64,000 nt of DNA from the NCBI RefSeq assembly GCF_003171515.1, contig NC_089397.1, forward strand, positions 1,612,001-1,676,000, in the 5' to 3' direction. The DNA comes from Pyrenophora tritici-repentis. Lineage: Eukaryota; Ascomycota; Dothideomycetes; Pleosporales; Pleosporaceae. Made by a program: the position numbers and the translations under genes. Shown piece by piece: positions 12,629 to 22,768 of the stretch. How positions within the stretch are numbered: position 1 is the stretch's first letter; the number at the start of each line of letters is the position of its first letter. A model generated the notes under the pieces. That model was not told the DNA's origin, ran no database searches, and saw only the letters and a program-made list of their open reading frames with translations.

Positions 12629-14107
12629 ATGCCCGTCTCTTTTGCGCGTCTGGCCTGCCCCGCGGCGAAGCGGCTGTGCCTGAACGCCTCCCGACCCCAA
12701 CTCCGAACTGCAGTCCCTTCACGACCCATTGCGCGCTGCCTGTCGACTTCATTTCCTCGCCGATACGCCGAAGTTGAGGAGAGCCAGCGAACGCGCCTAG
12801 TTGCGACCGATGCTAACTTTGGAGGTGTTGCACCCACTGAGACGACCCAGGAAGCCCAGGCCGAGGCCGACGAGCATGTAGACACCAGGAAGATCCGGCA
12901 TTACACTGTCAACTTTGGGCCCCAGCATCCCGCTGCCCACGGTGTGTTGCGCTTGATTCTGGAACTCAATGGAGAGGAGATTGTGCGCGCCGACCCCCAC
13001 GTCGGACTGCTGCATCGAGGCACAGAGAAGCTCATCGAGTACCGGACATATCTCCAGGCGCTGCCCTACTTTGACCGTCTCGACTATGTTTCCATGATGA
13101 CCAACGAGCAGTGCTTCTCGCTGGCTGTTGAGAAGCTGCTGAACATTGATATCCCCATTCGTGCCAAGTACATCAGGACCATGTTTGGCGAAATCACCCG
13201 TATCTTGAACCATCTCATGTCGGTTCTTTCCCACGCCATGGATGTTGGTGCTCTCACACCTTTCTTGTGGGGTTTCGAGGAGCGTGAGAAGCTCATGGTG
13301 GGTCTTGCAATGCATGAACCGTATACTGCATTTGCTAATGATATCTAGGAATTCTACGAACGTGTCTCAGGTGCCCGTCTCCACGCGGCCTACGTTCGCC
13401 CCGGTGGCGTATCGCAGGATCTTCCCATCGGTCTGCTTGACGACATCTACCAATGGGCTACCCAGTTCGGTGACCGTATCGATGAGACCGAGGAGATGTT
13501 GACTGACAACCGTATTTGGATTGGTCGTACCAAGGGCGTTGGTGTCGTTTCAGCCGCTGATGCCATCAACTATTCCTTCTCTGGTGTCATGCTTCGTGGA
13601 TCTGGTGTTCCATGGGATATTCGAAAGTCACAGCCATATGACGCCTACGATCAGGTCGAGTTTGACGTCCCCGTCGGTGTAAATGGTGACTGCTACGACC
13701 GCTACCTTTGCCGTATGGAGGAGTTCCGTCAGTCCCTTCGTATCATCCACCAATGCCTGAACCAAATGCCTGCAGGTCCCGTCAAGGTTGAGGACTACAA
13801 GATCGCGCCCCCACCACGTGCCGCTATGAAGGAGAACATGGAAGCTCTCATCCACCACTTTTTGCTCTTCAGTAAGGGATACACTGTCCCTCCTGGTGAG
13901 ACGTACAGTGCCATTGAAGCGCCCAAGGGAGAGATGGGTGTCTTCCTCGTCTCAGATGGCAGTGAGAGGCCGTATCGGTGCAAAATTAGGGCACCAGGGT
14001 TCGCACATCTCGCCTGCATGGACCAGATATCAAGAGGCCATCTCCTTGCCGATGCGGTGGCGATAATCGGCACCATGGACCTAGTTTTCGGGGAAGTCGA
14101 CAGGTAG
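12629..14107 (+). CDS. nuo-49: NADH:ubiquinone oxidoreductase 49 kDa subunit (NDUFS2)
   Basis: Two exons, 12629-13297 and 13349-14107; 475 aa. Part of the ubiquinone-binding pocket of mitochondrial complex I. The N-terminal about 45 residues are rich in Arg, Ala and Ser with almost no acidic residues, a matrix presequence. Mature part contains [30 protein letters not shown], the loop [27 protein letters not shown] and the C-terminal [35 protein letters not shown], all typical of the family. The 51-nt intron follows EREKLM. Length agrees with fungal homologues. No defects seen. Confidence 0.96.
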
Positions 14108-14384
14108 GTCAGCGCTGATTGATTGATTGTACATGATTTAGATGCTCAGGGCGGTTGGGAAACGAGAATTGAAGTTGGAGATAGAAAGGCAGATTTTTGG
14201 CGTGAATGAGAACTCGAGCAAATCATGCCAAGACTTTCCCTACTTCATATACATATTATCATCTACCATCTGTCTATCTCCGGGCTGTCTGTTTGCGTTG
14301 CTTTTCTATCCTCCTATAGTCCTGTTTGAAATCTGCAGCCTGTGCTAGCAAGAGCAAGAGCAATATGTATATGTGCGCTCGACG

Positions 14385-14860
14385 TCTACATCTACGGCAC
14401 TGCCTTGTTAGTTCAGAGATGTACAATAGTATAGGAGGATACATTATCTGGCGGCTTGTACATATTTTGTTTTGTCTGTTTTTAGAGTCAATCGATGTTT
14501 GCATGTTCACTTGCCGTTCATCTCGTCTTTGGAACTGCTCGACCTATAGAGCTTCTTGAGAGGACTACAATGGATTAGGAGGAGACATTGCCTGACAGGC
14601 TGTAAATACTCTGATTCAAATATCCAAGGGCTAGTTGATGTCTGCGTGTTAACTTGCCTTTCTATCCTAGATTTGGCCACTTGGTGTCTACAACCATAAT
14701 GCCGTCTATTAGTTGAGAGAACCACTGTAGATTAGTTGAATACGTTGTGTAGCGGATCATGCGTACCATTATTAGCTTTGTAAGGTTCAATTATTGTTTA
14801 CGTGTGACCTTGCCTGCCCATCCTGGTTTTCTGCCGCTTGGTACAACCAAATCTATATGG
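14385..14860. repeat. Three degenerate tandem copies of a roughly 155-bp unit
   Basis: Comparable blocks recur at intervals of about 150-157 bp: the GTTAGTT/ATTAGTTGAGAG block near 14404 and 14708 (with a diverged CTTGAGAGGACTACAATGG form near 14554), and the block G(A/C)TGTYTGCRTGTTMACTTGCC near 14495, 14638 and, weaker, 14795. Copies share perhaps 60-70 % by eye. No coding capacity across units. Lies just downstream of the complex I gene; origin unknown. Confidence 0.55.
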
Positions 14861-15764
14861 GTATCACAGAGAAGACCCGACACGCACGTCTACTGCTCTC
14901 CTCCATTGGCTTCCCTCCAGGTAGTACAATGAGCTTGCAGTTCCCTGCTCTCGTCACCGGCCACTCCGAGGAGAGCAGGTTAGTTCTTACTCGCAAGCAG
15001 GATAAATTGCCATGTATTGGTCAGCGGGCGAGCCGAATAAGCTGACCTCCGGCGACGCACGGAAGACTAGTTCATACGATGGCTACATCATAGTTGTGCG
15101 GGCTTTATCCAATTCCCCATCAGGGTCGCTTGCGTATTTGCGCTCGCAACCCACCTATCCCGTGTTGGATTGCCTTTGCTCTATTCGCTCACCGTGTTAT
15201 CTACCCCTCCAACTTCACCATGGCAGCCCAATGCTTCCACGACCCATGGGCCGAGCTTGCTGATTGCAGCAGGTACTCAGCTGTCATTGAAACAGAGAGT
15301 GGGTCTTTGTAGAGTCTACGGGGCTTTTACACCGGTCTACTCGCCAACGCATTCGCCGTGGCAGTATAACGCCATACCGGAGGTTTTGTACGTTTGAGGC
15401 GACAAAAGGTATTGGTACGCTATGGGAAGAGTTTGGCGCCGTCTCATCTTCGGGCCTTACAAAGATCTAGAGCGATCTGCGTGACACGGCTCAGTTTCGC
15501 AGGGATCAGGGCGATCGCCATCCATTCTTGATCCAACACGAACGGGATGAAAAGCACCACCAAACTTGCTTTTCGGTGATGCGGGGTGATGGAGGGGTAA
15601 CTCGGTGCTACATTGACGGGGCTGTGTACAAGAGGGGGAGGACTGTCGTTGGATTTAGATAATACTAACATTGATCGATCAATCTCATCAAAGAAAATAT
15701 TCACGCACAATTCAGTTTACTATTCTTTGAGAAAAAGAATCAAAGTCAAAATCTCATCATAATC
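14861..15764. other. Intergenic region, 5' flank of the Ddr48-like gene
   Basis: No gene recognised. The last about 100 bp are A-rich, as expected for a 5' UTR next to the start at 15765. Confidence 0.4.
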
Positions 15765-16670
15765 ATGTCCTATAACAATGACAACGACAATGACCGTACC
15801 TCGGGGTACGGTAACGACCAGAACAGCTCTTCCTACGGAAACAAGCAGTCAAGCTACGGTTCCAATGACACTGGAGACTCATACAACTCCTCGAGTCGCA
15901 AGAACGACAATGACAACGAAGATTCCTACGGATCGAGCAAGAAGTCAAGCTATGACGAAGACAACCAGACATCCTCTTATGGATCGAACAACAAGTCCAG
16001 CTATGGAAGCAATGATAACCAAGACTCTTCTTACGGATTGTCTACACGCAAGAGTGACAACGATGACACATACGGCTCGAGCAATACGTCCTCTGGCTAC
16101 GGTTCATCGGGCCGCAACAACAACAGCAGCAGCAACAATGATGATGACAACTCTTATGGCAGCAAGAAACAGTCTTCATACGGCTCTTCAAACACCAACG
16201 ACGACTCATATGGCTCAGGCAACAAGTCCTCCAGCTACGGCTCAACTGATAAGGATGATTCCTACGGCTCGGGAAACAAGTCTTCTGGATACGGATCAAA
16301 CGATAAGGATGACTCCTACGGCTCGAGCAACAAGTCCTCCGGCTACGGCTCATCAGATAAGCAAGACTCTTACGGATCGACCAACAAGTCCTCCGGCTAC
16401 GGAGGCAGCAACGACAACGATAACAGCTATGGTAGCAGCAACAAACAATCCAACTCTAGGTCCAACGATGATGATAACTCTTACGGCTCTGGCAACAAGT
16501 CTTCCAGTGGCCTGGGCACATCTGGCGACTCTTATGGTTCCGGAAACACACGGGACAACGATTCATCCTCCTATGGAAAATCTGGCCGATCTAACGAGGA
16601 CAGTTATGGTTCTAATGACCGCGAGAGTTCAGGTTATGGAAGCTCGAACAAGAGAGACAATGACTACTAA
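15765..16670 (+). CDS. Ddr48-like Ser/Asn/Tyr/Gly repeat protein
   Basis: Intronless, 301 aa. Nearly the whole protein is built from imperfect repeats of the kind DDSYGSGNKSS-GYGS (about 11-20 residues), rich in S, N, D, G, Y, with regularly spaced KSS and NDNDN spacers. This is the composition and repeat style of yeast Ddr48, a stress- and DNA-damage-induced protein; the yeast N-terminal non-repeat domain is absent here. No signal peptide or membrane segment. Expected to be fully disordered and hydrophilic. The +1 frame (15778-16677) is also open for 299 codons because the repeat codons avoid stops in that frame. Starts MSYN like the next gene. Confidence 0.75.
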   Translation: MSYNNDNDNDRTSGYGNDQNSSSYGNKQSSYGSNDTGDSYNSSSRKNDNDNEDSYGSSKKSSYDEDNQTSSYGSNNKSSYGSNDNQDSSYGLSTRKSDNDDTYGSSNTSSGYGSSGRNNNSSSNNDDDNSYGSKKQSSYGSSNTNDDSYGSGNKSSSYGSTDKDDSYGSGNKSSGYGSNDKDDSYGSSNKSSGYGSSDKQDSYGSTNKSSGYGGSNDNDNSYGSSNKQSNSRSNDDDNSYGSGNKSSSGLGTSGDSYGSGNTRDNDSSSYGKSGRSNEDSYGSNDRESSGYGSSNKRDNDY

Positions 16671-16888
16671 GATGTAACAATCCTTGAAGGTCATTGTGCG
16701 ACTGCTTGGTGTGAAGGATGTTAAATGATGGGAATATCTCAGATGCAATTGCTCACTGGAAGTAAGGCATGAAGTGTCTTCTAGGCCTCGTGATACAACT
16801 AGCTTAAAGCAATCGAATCTATTCCATGATATGACGTCTACTACCCACGCTGATCTAAAATACGCAATGTTTAGTTCAATTTGCAGTC

Positions 16889-17005
16889 CACCTGGGTGTC
16901 AAAAAATACTAGACATACTAGTGTAAAAAAGCCACTGTAGTCGTCAGACACGTCAATTAGGTGTTTACCCACACTGTCTAGTATTTTATGTCACCTATGT
17001 AGGTG
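16889..17005. mobile_element. MITE (copy C)
   Basis: 117 bp. Left end CACCTGGGTGTCAAAAAATA and right end (reverse complement) from CACCTACATAGGTGACATAA share ACTAGACA after the end; interior GCCACTGTAGTCGTCAGAC is common to the family. It lies 5' of the DUF7721 gene, mirrored by copy D on its 3' side. Confidence 0.8.
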
Positions 17006-17353
17006 GTCCAAGTCCAACGCTAATTATGGAAACACATACCTGCATAACAAACCTGATCATTTCCTTCGACAGCAGGTTCTATGAATAGTGCGACATTGAT
17101 GCGTCGAATAGTGTTGCAAAGGTGAAGGCAAAGCGAATTAAGACAGGGAAGTTTGACGCGTGTTGTGCAGGCATACGTCACTAGTGAGGGGCAAGTGGCC
17201 CTTGGACCCTGGCTGGAGGGGCATCTCAAGCTACAGGTGCCACTCGGGTACATGACATCTTCCTCCCTTCCAAGGTTATAACCGCAATCAAGACTCTTTA
17301 CTGCGTCAAACTTCGCTCAATCCCAATCTCTACACTCTTCACTCTCATATCCT

Positions 17354-17569
17354 GTAAGTACCTCGTTCTCACACGTAAGTGTCGCATAACACAACTTCCC
17401 TTATCGCGATACTTGCCCCGCTTGCTGTAGTGGAGCTAAATGCGGAGTATTTGGGGGAGCCCAAACAGTTGCTATTAGCAGATTGAGCAAGTTTAGGAGC
17501 CCCAATCTCACGCTGCATCCATATTGACTTCACAATCCTACCCTATACTAACTCTACTCAAGGTACCAG
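17354..17569 (+). other. Probable 5' UTR intron of the DUF7721 gene
   Basis: GTAAGTACC donor at 17354, a TACTAAC branch sequence near 17547 and a CAG acceptor ending at 17569, nine bases before the start codon at 17579. The 216-nt length is larger than the coding introns here. Confidence 0.5.
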
Positions 17570-17578
17570 AACCACAAG

Positions 17579-18811
17579 ATGTCCTACAACGACGAGCGCA
17601 GCGGATACGGACAGCAGTCCGGCTATGGTGGTGGCGGAAACGACCGTCGCGACGACCAGGGAGGTTATGGCGGCGGCAATGAGCGACGCGAGGAATACGG
17701 CCGGCCCCAAGAAGGTGGTTTTGGAGGCCCTGCACTCGGTGATGAGGAGAGGCGAGGAGGTGGACATTCGTCTGGCGGATACGGTGGCGGTGGAGAACGC
17801 AGGGAAGAGCATGGTCAACAACAGGGAGGTGGAGGCTACGACCAGCGCCCTAGCGGAGGCTCCTCGTATGGTGGAGGTGGCGATGACAGGCGCCAGGAAT
17901 CCCATGGATACGGAGGAGAGAACTACAAGGATCGTCCATCAGGTAGTAGCAACTACAACGATCGCCCTTCGGGAGGCAGCAGCCACAACGATCGTCCATC
18001 AGGAGGCAGCAACTACAATGACCGTCCATCCGGAGACAGTAACTACAACGAGCACTCCTCAGGAGGCAGTAACTACAATGACCGCCCGTCTGGAGGCAGC
18101 AGCTACAACGATCGCCCATCAGAGACTAGCAGCTATGGAGGCAACACCGGCGGACACAGCAGCTCGGGCCACCAAGGTCAGCAGTCTTCTGGTACATCAT
18201 ATGGCGGCGGAGGTGGATATGGAGGAGCTTCAGACGACTTTTCAGGCGCAGCTCACCATGCTACATCCGAAGCTGGTAACAGCGGAGACTCAAGCCTGTT
18301 CACCAGTGTTCTTGGCATGCTCACCAGCGACAAGGACAAGCTCAAACACGACGACGTGGATGAGGACGATGCGGTCAAACAACACGAGAAGTTTTACGGC
18401 AATGGAAGCCAAGGCGGCAGCGAACAAGCTAGCTCAAACAACGTCGGCGCTGCTGCTGCTATGCAAGCAATGAAGATGTTCAACAGCGGTAGCCAGGAAG
18501 ATGCAAAGGGCGGACAGAACAAGTTCATAGGAATGGCCATGGGACAAGCCGCTCAGCTCTTCGACAAGCAGCAGAGCGAGGGAAAGACTGTAAGTACCAA
18601 CATCAACCCTTATCCACTCGGATTGATTGGCTAACGCGAATAGGATCCCGCCGCGACCAAGCAAGAGGCAATCGCGCAGGCTGCACAGATGGCTCTCAAG
18701 TTCTACGTGAAGTCGCAAATGGGTGGAGGCAGCGGCGGCAGCGGTGGTGGTAGCTCTGGCGGCGGCCTAGGCACTATGCTCAACATGGCCAGCAAGTTCA
18801 TGAGCAAGTGA
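17579..18811 (+). CDS. DUF7721 ('beta-flanking') protein with Gly/Tyr/Ser-rich N-terminus
   Basis: Two exons, 17579-18589 and 18644-18811; 392 aa. Residues 1 to about 225 are low-complexity: GYGG/GGGGY runs, RREE patches and about eight imperfect copies of SGGSNYNDRP. The C-terminal 165 residues form a helical domain: SSLFTSVLGMLTSDKDKL, DVDEDDAVKQHEKFYG, GAAAAMQAMKMFNSG, KFIGMAMGQAAQLFDKQQ, QEAIAQAAQMALKFYVKSQ and a final LGTMLNMASKFMS, which I recognise as the fungal DUF7721 domain. Biochemical function is not known. The Gly/Tyr-rich half suggests phase-separating or aggregation-prone behaviour (inference). Confidence 0.8.
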
Positions 18812-18828
18812 TCGGCCTACATGTAGTC

Positions 18829-18939
18829 CACCCGTGTCATAAAATACCGGACATACTAGTGTAAAAAGGCCACTGTAGTCGCCAGCCACATCTATTAGGT
18901 GCTTACCCACACTGTCTAGTATTTTATGTCACCCAGGTG
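18829..18939. mobile_element. MITE, 111 bp (copy D)
   Basis: Left CACCCGTGTCATAAAATACC, right (reverse complement) CACCTGGGTGACATAAAATA; then GGACATAC / CTAGACAG. Contains the family core CACTGTAGTCGCCAG and CTATTAGGTGCTTACCCAC. Begins 17 bp after the stop codon of the DUF7721 gene. A complete reference copy for the family. Confidence 0.85.
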
Positions 18940-19369
18940 AGTCCAAGATTCCAAGGCGGCAGTCTGAACCGAACAAATCCACATTAGCTATACAAGAAGG
19001 AATGTGACCATGCAAATACTGATAACCTGGAAAAGTTGTTCAGCTATGTGGAGACTGTGCTGTGCTGCGCCGTAATCGTCATCGTCGGCGAAGTGACGCG
19101 GGTGACAAGCGAGTGAAGGACTGTGGCAGTGATGTGCGAATCATACCCCATATCTCTAATCTTGTGGTTACATTTTGTGGCGCACAGCACATTAAACCCG
19201 GACACGATCCGAACGCAAGCAGCAAGCGTTGCTTATGTCTGAACTCACTGTTCCTAGCCTTGTGTGACGAAAGAAATCGCCGGAAACGGCACTATTGTCT
19301 GCTTTTTCCAAATCCATTGCTTAGCCACAGCAAGCTGAACATCAACTCCATCCCATCACCGCGGATGCT

Positions 19370-19494
19370 AAACGTAAAATGTAGGATGAAGTGGACATCT
19401 TGAACGTGCATCATTCATTATTCCGCGGCCCCACCATATGCAGCCTACCTGCAGCCTATCTGCATTTATAGGATGTAGCTGCATGCCACACGCG
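19370..19494. repeat. Dispersed repeat, about 120 bp (copy 1)
   Basis: Closely matches 32445-32549: blocks AATGTAGGATGAARTGGAC, GAACGTGCATCATTCATT, AGCCTATCTGCA and GATGTAGCTGCATGCCACAC occur in the same order and orientation. No terminal inverted repeats seen, so it may be a fragment of a larger unknown element. Confidence 0.6.
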
Positions 19495-19762
19495 AGACCC
19501 ATGACCCGAATTGGGATCGGTACGCGTGACTTAGCCTACCAATCTGGGCACTTGCTCGACCGGATCTGGGATATTGAATCTTGGATCTATGAATTGGTTC
19601 GATTGGGGCCAGCGGACCTAGCTTTGGTTACATCATGTACCTATGTCTGCCCGCTCTTTTTGTAGCCTACTGCTGTTATCTCGCAGTGTATTCACTTTCG
19701 TTTGCCTACTACTCTCCAGCTAATCGTGAAAATCGACTCTGTTTGTTGGCGCACTGGCCACT

Positions 19763-21640
19763 ATGCGCAGAGTTCTATATCCTCTTCCAGCTGTTATGAG
19801 CTTATTGTCTTTAATACAGCTACTGCCTCTACCTCATGTCGTCAGAGCCCAAGACTCGATTAGCTACAATATCGATAGCTATGGAGCTGATGATCCTAGT
19901 GGAACACCGTTTCAAACGTACATGTCGAATAAGAATGTGAAGCCACCGCAGATGCCGATTAATCGCAATGGAACGGGGTTGCAGAGTGGGTATGTGTTTC
20001 TGGGGGTTAATGGGTTACCGTCTAGTGGGCAGAATTGGCCGGGAATATTTGGTATGTTTTTTTCCTGTGTTATTGGGTCAAGATGGCGTTGGCACAAGCC
20101 AGTGCGTATTATTGACTTTGTGGAATCAGAATTTTCGGACGACCGTATGGGGTCACTTGTTTGGATTGCAAATTACACTGAGCCTTTTGACTTCAGGGTC
20201 CAAACGTACAAGGGCGAGTCTGTTTTGACACTATGGTCAGGAGAGTTACTGAATGGGTTCGGGCGTGGGTCGTACCATATCCTCAACCAGAGCTATGATG
20301 AGATTGCGCATTTCGAAGTTGATCGTTTCGGCGAAAATATGGGAGATATCCACGAATTTGGTATTACCGGTGATGACACTGCGCTAGTCATTATTTACCA
20401 CGGTATACCCTGGGATCTGACAACGTCTGGGGGTATTGAGAATGGCTGGCTTTTCGAGAACACGTTCCAGGAGATCAATATAGAAACTGGTGAACTTGTT
20501 TTCGAACGGAACGCCAGCACCCACGTTGGAATCAACGAACCGTACAACTCGTTACCGTCTGATGTAGGTCAGTCTGAGGACACTCCGTGGGACTACTTCC
20601 ACATGAACTCTGTCGAAAAAGACAACAATGGTGACTACCTTGTCTCCGCACGAGTAATGAATTGTGTTTACAAAATCTCTAGACAAAATGGAAACATCAT
20701 CTGGCGTCTCCAAGGAAAGCAATCAGATTTTGATGTCGACCCCGCCGCCAAATTTGCCTTCCAGCACGACGCACGTTAGCTAGACGAGTCGCAAACACGG
20801 CTCACTCTCTTCGACAATGGGCCCACCGATACAATCGGCTATTCACGTGGGCTCCTCCTATCTGTAGATCAGTCCGCGAAAACCGTCAAACTCCTCACTG
20901 AATTCACGAACTCCGCAAAGACATTTGCAATATATGAAGGTAGCCTACAAGCTATCGACCCCGCCAACGAAACCACAAACTACATGCTCGGATATGGCAG
21001 CGAGCCCTTCTTCGCTGAGCTAGATCACCAGGGTAACATACTCCTCGACATGCAGTTCGGGAAATCGAATGTCGTAAACGCGTATCGCACTTTCCGCCAG
21101 CAATGGCAGGATAAGCCAGCAACAAATCCAGATCTGCACTGGGATCGAGAGGGAAACAAGGTGTATTTTTCATGGAACGGTGCTACCGATGTGGACAGTT
21201 AGGCTGTTTTGACGGCCAATGCGAGTAATGCGGCTACGTGGACGAATGTTACGACTGCACTGCGAACGGGATTTGAGACGATTGTTGACTTGGCAGGTGC
21301 GCAGTTGCAGGGTTTTGTGAGAGGAAAGGCTGTTGGAGATGATGGGGAAGTGTTGGGATGGACACTGGCGAGTGATGGAGTGAAGCTTTTTGACGCCCCC
21401 GATGATGCTGAGGAAAGCGCAGCAGTTCCTTCATCTAGTATGACGTCTTCTGCAAGAGGCTTAGTTTCATCGAGCACGGAAGCTGCGACCTCGATTAGCT
21501 TGGCATCGTCAAGCACAGAAGGAGCTGCTTGGAGCTCGTCGAGTGGCATGGCAGTTGCTGCGAAAGTAACGCACGGGGTTATGGAACAAGTCTATGTTGC
21601 TGCTGCTGCTGTGTTATTGGGTGGACTAGTACTTACATAG
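19763..21640 (+). pseudogene. Arylsulfotransferase-like (ASST) secreted protein with two in-frame UAG codons
   Basis: One frame runs from the ATG at 19763 to the TAG at 21640, interrupted only by TAG at 20777-20779 and TAG at 21200-21202. A probable 78-nt intron (20052-20129) splits PGIF from EFSDDRMGSLVW. Features: signal peptide (1 to about 29, ending VVRAQD), an ASST-type beta-propeller (GSLVWIAN, DIHEFGITGDDTALVIIYH, DTPWDYFHMNSVEKDNNGDY, NGNIIWRLQGK, FAFQHDAR), then a Ser-rich stretch and hydrophobic C-terminus as in GPI-anchored proteins. Both stops stand where I expect Trp (FAFQHDARWLDE-type; DVDSWA), i.e. TGG to TAG. Everything else is intact over about 599 codons, so this is either a young, RIP-type pseudogene or a gene rescued by RNA editing. 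The 7.2-kb element starts 50 bp after the last stop. Confidence 0.75.
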
Positions 21641-21689
21641 AATGGCTTTGATACTTGGTATGGGTATATATATGAGAAGTCCCAGAGAG

Positions 21690-22300
21690 CAGACTTGTCA
21701 TCAATCAAATCAATCAATTATAAAGCTGGAGACTGGTTTGATTGACGTTTTTTTTAAGTTTTGATTAATTACTTGATTTGACAGCTCAGAAAACCTGATT
21801 GATTGACGATTGGTTGACTGACTGATGGTGTATGAGTTACCTAATTGGGTTAGACTATTACCCGATTTGGAGCTTCCAGTGGATTGAAATTTGAGATCGT
21901 AAACAGTATCAATACTAATAAGGTGCGTCCCTAAGTGCAGAGACACACTATGTCGCGAGACAGGTTCACACTACGGACGTCCGGAAATGCTCCTTCTTAA
22001 TCCTGTCGAGATGTAAATGACACCTAATCATTCTCTAGCTACTACTCCTTAAGTCGATTTACCTCTGATACAGATTGCTGTGGTGTTAGCTAGGCTATTA
22101 ATCGTTACGTTAACGTCGTCAATCGGCTCTTTAACAACACCCCCCTGTCCATTAATAATTATGTGGAGTAATTAACTACTTGGAGGGTTATAAAGAGAGC
22201 GCGAAGAAGGAAGATTAATTTCTTTAGTTCGTGATCTTATTTTAGCGTAGGAGTGAGCATGCCGGGAGCTCCGTTGTGTGAAGCAGGCGATCTGTGAAAA
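21690..22300. repeat. Left long terminal inverted repeat of the 7.2-kb element
   Basis: Degenerate partner of 28300-28910. Best-preserved blocks are the end 11 bp, the AAGGTGCGTCCCTAAGT block at 21920, and GGGAGCTCCGTTGTGTG near 22264. AT-rich, no coding capacity. Confidence 0.6.
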
Positions 22301-22768
22301 CGAGCCTGAGCTGGCGCGACGCGCTAGTGTCTCTTAGCATGTATAGGCTTGCATTAGCGCGCTTATCCCCCACTGTATTCTTGTCAGATTAGATGAGATA
22401 TTGCACAAAAGTGATGGATGTTCATGATTGATTGTATTGTTCTCTGTTCTAAGGTGCGCGCTGAGAGTTTTGTTCTGCTAAGACGCTAACCCATTATTAG
22501 CTAGCGGTGTCGGCACTTTCGGCTCGACACGCCTGCTATCTGACAATTCTATTGTAATGAATTCAGCGCTATGCCTACCCTATAGCAACTCGAAATAGAT
22601 GTGGCGCGCGCTGCTGAATTAACGTTACTAGAAGCATCTAGAAACACGTGCATAGTCCTATTCTCCTACGCGCTATGCCCCTTTATTGGTCAACTTAAAA
22701 TGCTCACTGCGTACTGTCCCTAACTGCTGCCGTCGTCTTAAGACTATTGGTAGGATGCATGAACAAAG

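Noticed and set aside
17625..18473. 282-codon alternative frame inside the DUF7721 gene
   Set aside because: Arises from repeat composition; the called frame has a recognisable C-terminal domain and intron.
19062..19403. 113-codon frame between MITE D and the arylsulfotransferase-like gene
   Set aside because: Overlaps the dispersed repeat at 19370 and has no recognisable features.
19530..19620. Possible tRNA (GGTTCGATT box near 19596)
   Set aside because: No A box at correct spacing and no cloverleaf could be formed.
22560..22620. Small inverted pair around AATTCAGC near 22560-22620 considered as a nested MITE
   Set aside because: Too short and without flanking duplication.
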